Shown here: in pieces, positions 15,676-24,413 of the stretch
Layout: each line of letters starts with the position of its first letter
Numbering within the stretch: position 1 is the stretch's first letter
NCBI RefSeq assembly: GCF_049532895.1
Contig: NZ_CP064031.1
Coordinates: 372,001 to 436,000, forward strand
DNA length: 64,000 nt
Source of the DNA: Dyella_B acidisoli
Lineage (GTDB): Bacteria > Pseudomonadota > Gammaproteobacteria > Xanthomonadales > Rhodanobacteraceae
Direction of reading: 5' to 3'
Notes under the pieces: generated by a model
Told to the model about the DNA's origin: nothing
Databases searched by the model: none
Seen by the model: the letters and a program-made list of their open reading frames with translations, nothing else
Position numbers and translations under genes: made by a program

Positions 15676-17127
15676 GTGGAGCATCCCTTTGAGTTTCCGC
15701 TCGAATTGCCGGACCGCGGCTCGCGTCAGCGCATGGCTGCACTGCATGGCCAATTGCGTGCTGCCATTCTCGACGGTCGTTTGAAACCCGGACTGCGTTT
15801 GCCGGCGACGCGGGAACTGGCCGAAGCGCTGGAAGTGTCGCGTAACACCGTGGTGGCGGCGTACGACCTGCTGCTTGGTGAGGGTTACATCGAAGCGCGG
15901 CGCGGCGCCGGCAATTTCGTTGCCGATCTCGTCATGCGCCGTAGCGACCGGCGTGATGCACGCGCTAACGCATCGACAATCGACGACAGGCTGGCCCCGT
16001 ATTGGCGAAACTTTGCCAGCCTACCTGCGCCGATGCATGCGAGCGGCTTTGCTTATGACTTCCGCTTAGGCATTCCCGACAGCCGATCCTTCCCCTACGA
16101 CATCTGGCGGCGACTTTCTGCACGAGCGTTGCGCAATCTGTCCAAAGCCGCGCCGCTTTACGATGTGGCGGCAGGGCGTTTGCCGTTGCGCCAGGCGATC
16201 GCGCAACACATATCGTTTGCACGAGCCGTGTCGTGCGAAGCGGAGGACGTGGTCGTGACCAGCGGCGCGCAGCAGGCATTCGATCTGCTGGCGCGCGTGC
16301 TTGTCACACCGGGGCGCACGGTAGTGGCAGTGGAAGATCCTGGTTATCCACCGTTGCGTGCCGTGTTTCTCGCCGCCGGTGCACGTGTGCTCGGCGTGCC
16401 GGTCGATGAGGAAGGGCTGATCGTCGAACAGCTTCCGCATGACACCAACGTGATCTACGTGACGCCTTCGCATCAGTTTCCGCTCGGCGTGGTGATGTCG
16501 CCGCGCCGTCGTGTCGAGTTGCTGGAATTTGCGCGCACACGCAGCGCCTTGGTGATCGAAGACGACTACGACAGCGAGTTCCGCTACAGCAGTCGGCCGC
16601 TGGATGCGTTGCAGACGCTGGATCGCGACGACACCGTGTGCTACGTCGGCACGTTCTCCAAATGTCTGTTTCCCACCTTGCGGCTCGGTTACGCGGTCGT
16701 GCCGCCATGGCTGCGCACCGCGTTCGTCAATGCCAAGCATCAGGCCGATTGGCATGGCGACATCCTGGCGCAGGACACGTTGGCTGCATTCATTGCCGAA
16801 GGGCATCTTGTGCGCCACGTGCGGCATATGCGCAAGGTGTATGCGGAGCGTCGCAATGTGTTGCTGGATGCATTGCAGCGATACGGGAAGGGCAGGCTGC
16901 AGGCGTATGCTTCCGATGCGGGTTTGCATCTCGCCGCGACGCTGGATGCGTCGGTCGATAGTTCGGGGTTGCTTGCACGCGCGGCAACAAATGCAATCAA
17001 TCTGGAGTCGTTGGACGGATATACGAAGGACAATCCTGTCGCGAACGGCCTCGCCTTCGGCCTCGGCATGATCGACGTGGCACGCATTGATGAAGGCATA
17101 GCCAAGTTGATGAGGTTGGTTTCGTAG
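15676..17127 (+). CDS. MocR/PdxR-type GntR regulator with aminotransferase-like domain
   Basis: A PLP-dependent transcription factor. An N-terminal GntR winged helix (LKPGLRLPATRELAEALEVS, NTVVAAYDLLLGEGY) is followed by a fold-type I aminotransferase-like domain with LVIEDDYDSEFRYSSRP and the PLP-lysine context GTFSKCLFPTLRLGY. I choose the GTG at 15676, with a GGGG stretch upstream, giving 483 residues; the frame opens at 15613 but that start falls inside the candidate operator. It is divergent from the yfcG-like GST, and MocR proteins often regulate a neighbour. The stop codon lies inside the inverted repeat that follows. Confidence 0.88.
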   Translation: MEHPFEFPLELPDRGSRQRMAALHGQLRAAILDGRLKPGLRLPATRELAEALEVSRNTVVAAYDLLLGEGYIEARRGAGNFVADLVMRRSDRRDARANASTIDDRLAPYWRNFASLPAPMHASGFAYDFRLGIPDSRSFPYDIWRRLSARALRNLSKAAPLYDVAAGRLPLRQAIAQHISFARAVSCEAEDVVVTSGAQQAFDLLARVLVTPGRTVVAVEDPGYPPLRAVFLAAGARVLGVPVDEEGLIVEQLPHDTNVIYVTPSHQFPLGVVMSPRRRVELLEFARTRSALVIEDDYDSEFRYSSRPLDALQTLDRDDTVCYVGTFSKCLFPTLRLGYAVVPPWLRTAFVNAKHQADWHGDILAQDTLAAFIAEGHLVRHVRHMRKVYAERRNVLLDALQRYGKGRLQAYASDAGLHLAATLDASVDSSGLLARAATNAINLESLDGYTKDNPVANGLAFGLGMIDVARIDEGIAKLMRLVS

Positions 17128-17196
17128 GTTGGGGTGCAAGCCCCAACATCACCATATATGTCGTATCACGATGTTGGGGTTTGCACCCCAACCTAC
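17124..17196. repeat. GTAGGTTGGGGTGC-type inverted repeat
   Basis: Two 27-bp arms (17124-17150 and 17170-17196, one mismatch) around a 19-nt AT-rich loop. Each arm contains a small palindrome (GGGGTGCAAGCCCC). The MocR stop codon TAG is part of the left arm. Family members are at 29988-30061 and 42308-42335, and a variant at 3854-3930. Confidence 0.85.
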
Positions 17197-17291
17197 AAAA
17201 ACAAAACCAGTGGTCCACCTGAATTGCCGCAAAGTGGCTCTGTAAGACCCGCTGAGCAAATTGCGAGCATGCACGCACCTCATACAAGGAG

Positions 17292-18296
17292 ATGATCGTG
17301 CGTATCATGGTTCTTCTGTTGTTGATGTTGGTCAGCGCGTTGGTCCAGGCTGAAACAGGCGAGCAGCATGCGCAAGCCGCGGCGCACGGCTTGATCGGTA
17401 CGCCAGCGCCCAGGCTGGTGCTCAAAACGATCGACGGTCAAACCATTGATCTGGCCAGCTACTACGGCAAGAAAGCGGTGTACCTGAAATTCTGGGCCAC
17501 CTGGTGCGTGCCGTGTCGTGAGCAAATGCCGCATCTCAAGCATGTCTACGAACAGGCAGGATCGGATATGGCGGTGATCGCCGTCGATGTCGGTTTCGAT
17601 GACACGGTGGAAGATGTGCGCCGCTACCGCAGCGAGATGGGTTTGAAGATGCCGATCGTATTCGACGACGGCAGCGTCGGCGAGGCATTTCACTTGCGCG
17701 TGACGCCGCAGCATGTGGTGATCGGTCGCGATGGTCGCATTCTGTATATCGGTCATGAAGCGAATGCGAAGCTGGATGCGGCACTATTGGCTGCGCGCAA
17801 ATCAGCATCGCCCAATACGGTTGCTGCTGCAGCGGTGAATGACTCAGAAGTTGCGGATAAGCAACTGCCGAATTTGGCGGTCCCTACGCTCTCGGGCATC
17901 ACGTTTCAATTGGATGCCGCGAACAACCATCCCACCGTGCTGGTATTCATGTCGCCGTGGTGCGAGACCTATCTTGCACAAAGTCGCCCGGCCGTCGCTG
18001 CAAGTTGCCGCGCAGTACGCGAGCAGGTTACGGCGCTGTCGCGTGACGACCATGTGCGTTGGCTTGGTGTGGCGTCCGGTTTGTGGGCGGGCAAAGACGA
18101 TCTGCGTGCGTATCAACAGGAACATCATTTGACGATGCCCTTGGCATTGGACGACTCAGGCGCACTGTTCCGTCGCTTCCGCGTGATGCATGTACCTACC
18201 TTGCTGGTGTTCGATGCGCAGGGAAAGCTAGTGCAGCGTATCGAAGGTGTTGATGCGCAGTTGGGCGATGAATTGAAAGCGCTGTCGGCGATTTGA
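17292..18296 (+). CDS. Exported protein with two thioredoxin-like domains, second one lacking a Cys
   Basis: A 334-residue protein with a signal peptide (VLLLLMLVSALVQA, cleavage near residue 20). Domain 1 (about 33-170) is TlpA/ResA-like with the redox motif WCVPC (Cys 72 and 75) and a cis-Pro loop VTPQHVVIG. Domain 2 (about 190-334) has the same fold pattern (PTVLVFMSPWCETY... MHVPTLLVFDAQGK) but its motif is C-E-T-Y, so the second cysteine is replaced by Tyr. Domain 2 can therefore not cycle as a normal dithiol and may act in binding. A cupin gene follows 41 bp later on the same strand. Confidence 0.85.
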   Translation: MIVRIMVLLLLMLVSALVQAETGEQHAQAAAHGLIGTPAPRLVLKTIDGQTIDLASYYGKKAVYLKFWATWCVPCREQMPHLKHVYEQAGSDMAVIAVDVGFDDTVEDVRRYRSEMGLKMPIVFDDGSVGEAFHLRVTPQHVVIGRDGRILYIGHEANAKLDAALLAARKSASPNTVAAAAVNDSEVADKQLPNLAVPTLSGITFQLDAANNHPTVLVFMSPWCETYLAQSRPAVAASCRAVREQVTALSRDDHVRWLGVASGLWAGKDDLRAYQQEHHLTMPLALDDSGALFRRFRVMHVPTLLVFDAQGKLVQRIEGVDAQLGDELKALSAI

Positions 18297-18337
18297 ATTC
18301 CGCATATCGCGCACGTCGTGCCGAAGGAGAAAGATCC

Positions 18338-18766
18338 ATGCGCTACATAACAGCTATTGCTCTATGCATGGCACTCGATGTGACTGGCACTAGCCTGGCG
18401 GCCGAAGAGCACGCATTGCTGTCGTCGCCTTTGACGGCTGTCCGTGACCGAGAGCTGAAAGCGATCACCGTGACATATGGGCCCGGGCAATCCTCAGGCC
18501 CGCACCGGCACGGTGGTGACGCATTCGTCTACATGCTGAGCGGCCATGTACGCAGTCAGGTGGGCAGCGATGTTGTGCGCACGTACGGCCCAGGTGATAG
18601 CTGGTTTGAGCCGATGGGAGCGCATCACGTCGTCAGCGGCAACGCGAGCACTACGGAGCCAGCGACCATGTTGGTGGTTTTCGTCGCGACTCCCGACGCA
18701 ACGCTGACGGTTTGGGATCGCGTGGGCAATCAATCGCCGCCAGCTGCACGCACCCAATCCAGATAA
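18338..18766 (+). CDS. Exported cupin-domain protein
   Basis: A 142-residue protein: signal peptide (ITAIALCMALDVTGTSLAA) and one cupin barrel. Metal-binding residues are visible in SGPHRHGGDAFVYMLSGHV (two His of cupin motif 1, with the usual Glu position not conserved) and in motif 2 GDSWFEPMGAHHVVSGN. AAGGAG precedes the chosen start. It follows the two-domain thioredoxin-like gene and likely shares its transcript. The 3' end overlaps the convergent cutA by 37 bp. The substrate is unknown. Confidence 0.85.
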   Translation: MRYITAIALCMALDVTGTSLAAEEHALLSSPLTAVRDRELKAITVTYGPGQSSGPHRHGGDAFVYMLSGHVRSQVGSDVVRTYGPGDSWFEPMGAHHVVSGNASTTEPATMLVVFVATPDATLTVWDRVGNQSPPAARTQSR

Positions 18767-19059
18767 GGCACATGGCCGCGTTCCACCGGTACTGCGATCA
18801 ACTCAGGCAACTCGTAAGGATGCAGCGCCAGCACGCGTTCCTTTAAGGCTTCAAAGCGTGCAGCGGTGGTTTTGATCAACAGCAGCTCTTCGGTATCCGT
18901 GGTGACTTCACTTTTCCAGCGATAGGTGGATTGGATACCGGGAATGTGATTCACACAGGCGGCCAGCCGTTCACCGACCAGCGCTTCGGCCAGATGCCGC
19001 GCGCTCTCGGCGTTCGGACAGGTGCAATAGCAGAGCAGCACGGGATCGGTGGCGGTCAT
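18730..19059 (-). CDS. cutA: CutA-type divalent-cation tolerance protein
   Basis: CutA is a small trimeric protein linked to copper tolerance in E. coli, of uncertain real role. The 109-residue protein shows the family pattern CTCPNAESARHLAEALVGE, LAACVNHIPGIQSTYRWKSE and HPYELPELIAVPVERG, complete from end to end. It is on the minus strand, converging on and overlapping the cupin gene by 37 bp. cutA near groESL and dsbD is common in Xanthomonadales. Confidence 0.95.
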   Translation of the reverse strand: MTATDPVLLCYCTCPNAESARHLAEALVGERLAACVNHIPGIQSTYRWKSEVTTDTEELLLIKTTAARFEALKERVLALHPYELPELIAVPVERGHVPYLDWVRAAGGD

Positions 19060-19096
19060 GGCAACAGTGCTCCGAACTTAAGGAAACCCCAATTTG

Positions 19097-19178
19097 CCGT
19101 CATTCCAGCGAAAGCTGGAATCCAGTGTCTTTATGTCGAAAAGTCACTGGATCCCAGCTTTCGCCAATGGGATGACGA
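19097..19178. repeat. Diverged GTCATTCC-type inverted repeat
   Basis: Left arm about 19097-19127 (CCGTCATTCCAGCGAAAGC...), right arm about 19145-19178, same family as 8416-8515 but with several mismatches in the right arm (a base change breaks the GCGGGA core). It fills the gap between cutA and the aldolase gene. Confidence 0.75.
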
Positions 19179-19240
19179 ATGTTGGATCCCCGCCTGCCAA
19201 AATACCCTTAAGTTCGAAGCATTGGTCATGGTGGGTCTGC

Positions 19241-19900
19241 TCATGCGGACGATTTGTTGCGGGACATCAGGCCGTAGTTGCCGAATTTTTCCAGCGCTTG
19301 CGCAACCTCGGTATCAGTCAGCAACACCGGCTTGCCGATTTGCAACGCCAGGGCGTATTGCCTGGCCAGGGTTTCCACTTCCACCGCCCGCCACATTGCC
19401 TGTTCCAGAGTGGGGCCGGTGGCAATCATGCCGTGGTTCGCCATCAGGCAGGCCAGGCGCCCTTCCATCGCGCGCATCACCGCGTCGGAGAGTTCCTGGC
19501 TGCCATAGGTGTAGTAGTCGGCACAGCGGATCGAATCGCCGCCGCTCACCGCGATCATGTAATGGGCTGCCGGGATTTCGATGCGGCACATCGATAAGGC
19601 TGTGCTGTGGGGCGGATGGGCGTGAACGATCGCGTGAATGTCGGGGCGTGCGGCGTAGATATCACGATGGAAGCGCCATTCGCTGGAAGGGCGCACCCCC
19701 TGTGCATGGCTGCCATCCATCGCCACCTGCACCACGCCATTGGGCGTGATTTCCTCGTAAGGCGTGCCGCTGGGGGTGATCAGAAAACCCTCGTCGTGGC
19801 GCACGCTCAGGTTGCCGGAGGTGCCCTGGCTCAGGCCCGAGGGCGTCAGCTTCAAGCCGTAGGCGACGACTTGCTCGCGTAATGTCTGGTCCCTGGTCAC
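19241..19900 (-). CDS. Class II aldolase/adducin-family protein (FucA-like)
   Basis: A 219-residue zinc-dependent aldolase-like protein. Visible features: SQGTSGNLSVR (phosphate site), ITPSGTPYEEITP, the acidic Glu in SSEWRFHRDIY, the zinc ligands in IVHAHPPHSTALS, and the third His in CLMANHGMIATG. This is the full L-fuculose-1-phosphate aldolase pattern, but the family also includes methylthioribulose-phosphate dehydratases and other enzymes, and no sugar operon surrounds it. It is divergent from groESL. Confidence 0.88.
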   Translation of the reverse strand: MTRDQTLREQVVAYGLKLTPSGLSQGTSGNLSVRHDEGFLITPSGTPYEEITPNGVVQVAMDGSHAQGVRPSSEWRFHRDIYAARPDIHAIVHAHPPHSTALSMCRIEIPAAHYMIAVSGGDSIRCADYYTYGSQELSDAVMRAMEGRLACLMANHGMIATGPTLEQAMWRAVEVETLARQYALALQIGKPVLLTDTEVAQALEKFGNYGLMSRNKSSA

Positions 19901-20012
19901 TGCGTGGTGCTCGTTTGCTGAGGTGGAAACGGGGCATCCTCGGCATTTTTGCGGCCGCTGTCGATCCTTCGGGATCCCTCAATTTCCAAACTGCGTCGTT
20001 TCGTTGGCAGCC

Positions 20013-20040
20013 CTTGAAAGCCCTCCCGAATCCCCCATTA
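20013..20040 (+). promoter_or_regulatory. Sigma-32-type heat-shock promoter of groESL
   Basis: CTTGAAA at 20013-20019 and CCCCATTA at 20033-20040, 13 bases apart, match the known RpoH consensus (CTTGAAA, CCCCATNT). Transcription would start near 20047, about 144 bp before groES. Confidence 0.7.
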
Positions 20041-20061
20041 ACCCAGGCACGACCTATCCGG

Positions 20062-20083
20062 CCCCTATTGCAGGGGTTTTTTT
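20062..20083 (+). terminator. Terminator-like hairpin inside the groESL leader
   Basis: CCCCT and AGGGG flank a five-base loop and are followed by seven to eight T. It has the form of an intrinsic terminator, yet the only plus-strand promoter upstream of it is the sigma-32-type site at 20013-20040; the neighbouring gene points the other way. Confidence 0.55.
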
Positions 20084-20094
20084 GGTGACTAGAA

Positions 20095-20121
20095 TTGGCA
20101 CTCACGTACCTCGAGTGCTAA
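20095..20121 (+). promoter_or_regulatory. CIRCE operator of groESL (HrcA site)
   Basis: TTGGCACTC and GAGTGCTAA with exactly nine bases between, one mismatch from the classic CIRCE half site TTAGCACTC. It likely also contains a housekeeping promoter (TTGGCA, then TAACAA 18 bases later). HrcA binds CIRCE and represses groESL at normal temperature (established for the element). Confidence 0.88.
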
Positions 20122-20190
20122 CAAGGCCACCAAGGCCGGCCCGGGGTTCTCGAATTTTTTCATCCTCAAGCCATAGCTGGAGTTCAACTC

Positions 20191-20484
20191 ATGAGCAAAC
20201 TGCGTCCGCTGCACGATCGCGTCATCGTCAAGCGCCTGGAGGAGGAGCGTGTCTCCGCCGGCGGCATCGTCATCCCCGATAGCGCCACCGAAAAGCAGAC
20301 CCGCGGCAAGGTAATCGCCGCTGGCGAAGGCCGCATCCTGGAAGACGGCAAGGTTCGCCCGATGTCGGTCAAGACCGGCGAAACCGTGCTGTTCGGCAAG
20401 TACTCCGGCCAGGAAATCAAGATCGACGGCGAAGAGCTGGTCTTCCTGAAGGAAGACGACATCGTGGCAGTGATCGAAGGTTGA
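20191..20484 (+). CDS. groES: Co-chaperonin GroES
   Basis: GroES caps the GroEL ring during protein folding. The 97-residue protein has the family start KLRPLHDRVIVKRLEEE, the mobile loop SAGGIVIPDSATEKQ and the end EDDIVAVIEG; it is complete. It is the first gene of the groESL operon under the CIRCE/sigma-32-type control region, with groEL 112 bp downstream. Confidence 0.98.
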   Translation: MSKLRPLHDRVIVKRLEEERVSAGGIVIPDSATEKQTRGKVIAAGEGRILEDGKVRPMSVKTGETVLFGKYSGQEIKIDGEELVFLKEDDIVAVIEG

Positions 20485-20572
20485 TTCGACGCGACGTGTG
20501 CGAAAACCAAGACCGCACCCCGTCGCCTTCGGCTCCTTCCGCAGTTTCTCGCAAGATTTTCCGTATTTAATT

Positions 20573-20596
20573 TAAATTTTTTGAGGCAAAAAATTT

Positions 20597-20597
<1 letters not shown>
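20573..20597 (+). promoter_or_regulatory. AU-rich hairpin enclosing the groEL ribosome-binding site
   Basis: AAATTTTTTG (20574-20583) pairs perfectly with CAAAAAATTT (20587-20596); the three-base loop AGG is part of the Shine-Dalgarno GAGG, and one more pair can reach the A of the groEL ATG. The stem is nearly all A-U, so it could open with temperature. Role inferred from layout only. Confidence 0.5.
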
Positions 20598-22240
<1,643 letters not shown>

Positions 22241-22269
22241 TCGTCCTTCCTCCGTTACGTGCATTACTG

Positions 22270-22300
22270 AAAAGCCCCGCGCAAGCGGGGCTTTTCTTTT
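22270..22300 (+). terminator. Intrinsic terminator after groEL
   Basis: AAAAGCCCCGC...GCGGGGCTTTTCTTTT: a stem of eight or more bases with a four-base-type loop and a T run, 30 bp after the groEL stop. Confidence 0.92.
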
Positions 22301-22492
22301 ATGTGTTGCGTTGTGCGCGCGATCCAAAAACTAAAAGGCATTGCGCGCCAAGCACACGCAATGCCGAAAGTGGTTATCGATTTCAAAATGCGCGCCGACT
22401 TTTGCGAGGACTATCACACTTCACGCGGACCAAAGGTTCGTAATTTTCACACTTCGTTTGCCAGCATCGACGAAACAGGGAGAGCTTCATCG

Positions 22493-23272
22493 ATGATCGA
22501 GCTGGAGATCCAGATCCTTTCCGATCGCCGGGAAGGATTGCTTGTGGAACTTGGCCGTGTCGTGGTCGCCAGCGGTTTTACTTTGCTGCGCCAACGCGTG
22601 TACCAGGACAGCCAGGGCGCGTGGCTGGTCATGGTGGTGCGCGGCGAAGTGGAGCGGCAGCTTGGCCTGGAAGAGCTGCTGGCCACACACAATCGCGTAC
22701 TGAGTTTCGAAGCAACATTGCTGGCGCCGGGTGCTGCCGCGCCGGTGGGCGTTGCACCATTACCTGTGCCACGCGCGCCGAATGGTGCAACGAACGGCTC
22801 GCCACCATCGCTTGCAGCTGTCGGCCCCGACGTGAGCAAAGTGGAAACCGTGCTGCCGCAACTGGCGCGTGATTACCCGAAGATTTTCCCCTGGCTGTTG
22901 GCCTTGGAGCACGAAGTCGCTGCTGAAGCACGGGAAGCTTCGCTGCTGCTTGCCGGCCGGCGTACGGGTATCTGGGTATACAAGCGCGATTACGAAATGG
23001 GCGGCAAGCTCGGCTTGATCGATTCGATCAAGCGTATCGCGTCGCCGGCTCTTCGTGCACTGGTGACTGTCGACGTGCGCGAGCGCCACGTCCACATCCA
23101 GAACTGCCCGCTGTGCCCGCCCGGCGGCCATTCCGGTTGCAAGTTCTTCAGCGGTTTCCTCGAAGGCATGTTGGGCGCTTCCGCCGCGCCGCAGACTGTC
23201 TTCGTGCGCAATGTGCATTGCCGCAGCCATAGCAGCGGCGCGGGTGACTGCATTCTCGAAGTATCCCATTGA
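22493..23272 (+). CDS. V4R-domain protein with N-terminal ACT-like region
   Basis: A 259-residue protein. The C-terminal half (about 130-259) has the V4R (4-vinyl reductase/hydrocarbon-binding) pattern: CPLCPPGGHSGCKFFSGFLEG then VHCRSHSSGAGDCILEV, with five cysteines that could bind a metal or ligand. The first 75 residues (MIELEIQILSDRREGLLVEL) look like a small ACT-type sensor fold, then a Pro/Ala linker. The start at 22493 is chosen for its AGGGAG ribosome site. It sits after the groEL terminator, so is probably separately transcribed. A ligand-sensing role is inferred from the family; the ligand is unknown. Confidence 0.7.
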   Translation: MIELEIQILSDRREGLLVELGRVVVASGFTLLRQRVYQDSQGAWLVMVVRGEVERQLGLEELLATHNRVLSFEATLLAPGAAAPVGVAPLPVPRAPNGATNGSPPSLAAVGPDVSKVETVLPQLARDYPKIFPWLLALEHEVAAEAREASLLLAGRRTGIWVYKRDYEMGGKLGLIDSIKRIASPALRALVTVDVRERHVHIQNCPLCPPGGHSGCKFFSGFLEGMLGASAAPQTVFVRNVHCRSHSSGAGDCILEVSH

Positions 23273-23532
23273 TGCGGGCGTGGAGGGCGCGCGTATCAGT
23301 GAGAGCCATGGAGCGGCTCACAAACCACCGGATGTCGCAGGTTTTACCCGGCCGATGTCCGGCATGTTGCCGATGAAGTAGTCCAGCAAGACAGGAAGTA
23401 CGGTGCAGTACGTGTCCGGCCGACCGCACTCCCGGTGAGTCCGTGACCGTGCGCCAAAAAAAAGCGACGTGCGATGGGGCTGATCGTGCGTTTCGCATCG
23501 ACTAAAGCTATTGCGATCGGAGGGTGCAAGCC
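23273..23532. other. Intergenic region before the MHYT gene
   Basis: A 260-bp stretch with short local inverted repeats but no family repeat, no terminator with a T run and no recognised gene. It presumably holds the MHYT gene promoter. Confidence 0.3.
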
Positions 23533-24276
23533 ATGTCTGCTCATCAGCATTACAACCTGTTGTTGGTCTTGCTGTCGTACGTGATATCCGTGCTTGGATC
23601 GTTCACGGCCTTGCAACTGGCCGTGCTCATTCCTCTTGCCAGAACATCGCAGCAGCGCATAGCCGCCGTGCTTGCGGCGGGCGCAGCAATGGGTGTGGGG
23701 GCGATCTGGGCGATGCATTTCATCGCCATGCTTGCGTGCGACATGGGCATGCCGGTGAGCTACGACCCGCTGCTGACTGCGCTATCGGCTGTCATCGCGT
23801 TTGCTGCATGTTCGCTGGGCCTGTCCATTGCCAGCAGTGGCGCCTTTAGTTGGGCCAAACTCGCCGCAGCCGGCATCTGCATGGGGCTGGGTGTGACCAG
23901 CATGCACTATCTGGGTATGGCGGCCGTGATAATGGGCGCATACACGAGCTACGACATGAATCTGGTGGCGACATCGATGCTTATCGCCATCGTCGCATCA
24001 GTCGTCGCGTTGTGGTTGGCGTTCAATCTGCGCGGTCCGTTGCAGATGATCGGCAGCGCACTGGTGATGGGGCTCGCCGTATGCGGCATGCATTACACCG
24101 GCATGGCTGCGTTCAACATCGATGAAAACGGCGGACAGGCTCCAGCCGGTGTGGCGGGCGGCATGCGCGGCGATAACCTAGGCGCCACCATCTTTGTCGT
24201 CACTTTGGTGCTGCTGATTGGTGCATTGATCATTCACTACAAGCGTCAGCAGCGACGTGCGGCGATCAGTATCTGA
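23533..24276 (+). CDS. Stand-alone MHYT-domain membrane sensor protein
   Basis: A 247-residue protein with seven hydrophobic helices and three repeated MHYT-type motifs: AMHFIAML, SMHYLGMAA and GMHYTGMAA. MHYT domains are proposed to bind copper through Met/His and to sense O2, CO or NO, usually ahead of GGDEF/EAL domains; here no output domain is attached. The start at 23533 has GGAGG nine bases upstream; a GTG three codons earlier is too close to that site. The C-terminus is basic (KRQQRRAA), consistent with the cytoplasm. Confidence 0.88.
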   Translation: MSAHQHYNLLLVLLSYVISVLGSFTALQLAVLIPLARTSQQRIAAVLAAGAAMGVGAIWAMHFIAMLACDMGMPVSYDPLLTALSAVIAFAACSLGLSIASSGAFSWAKLAAAGICMGLGVTSMHYLGMAAVIMGAYTSYDMNLVATSMLIAIVASVVALWLAFNLRGPLQMIGSALVMGLAVCGMHYTGMAAFNIDENGGQAPAGVAGGMRGDNLGATIFVVTLVLLIGALIIHYKRQQRRAAISI

Positions 24277-24297
24277 AAGCGAGGAATCGTCTATCGG

Positions 24298-24335
24298 GAA
24301 TCGGAAGCGTGACTACAAAACCGCGCTTCCGATTC
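24298..24335. repeat. Hairpin after the MHYT gene
   Basis: GAATCGGAAGCG (24298-24309) is matched by its exact inverse CGCTTCCGATTC (24324-24335). There is no T run on either side, so a simple intrinsic terminator is doubtful, though it lies between convergent genes. Confidence 0.6.
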
Positions 24336-24341
24336 TCACCA

Positions 24342-24413
24342 TTACAACATCGCCAGATACGGACGGGGATCCACAGGTTTGCTATCACGATGGATCTGGA
24401 AATGCAGATTAGC
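24342..24413 (-). pseudogene. Relic of an M23-peptidase C-terminus
   Basis: On the minus strand, in a different frame from the sulfatase gene, the sequence translates IANLHFQIHRDSKPVDPRPY and then LAML and a stop. LHF-x-I-x-R-D-x-KPVDP-x-x-YL is the characteristic tail of LytM/M23 endopeptidases (including the last catalytic His in LHF). Nothing of the remaining peptidase is present, so this is a leftover tail of about 24 codons. It overlaps the sulfatase stop codon by a few bases. Confidence 0.6.
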
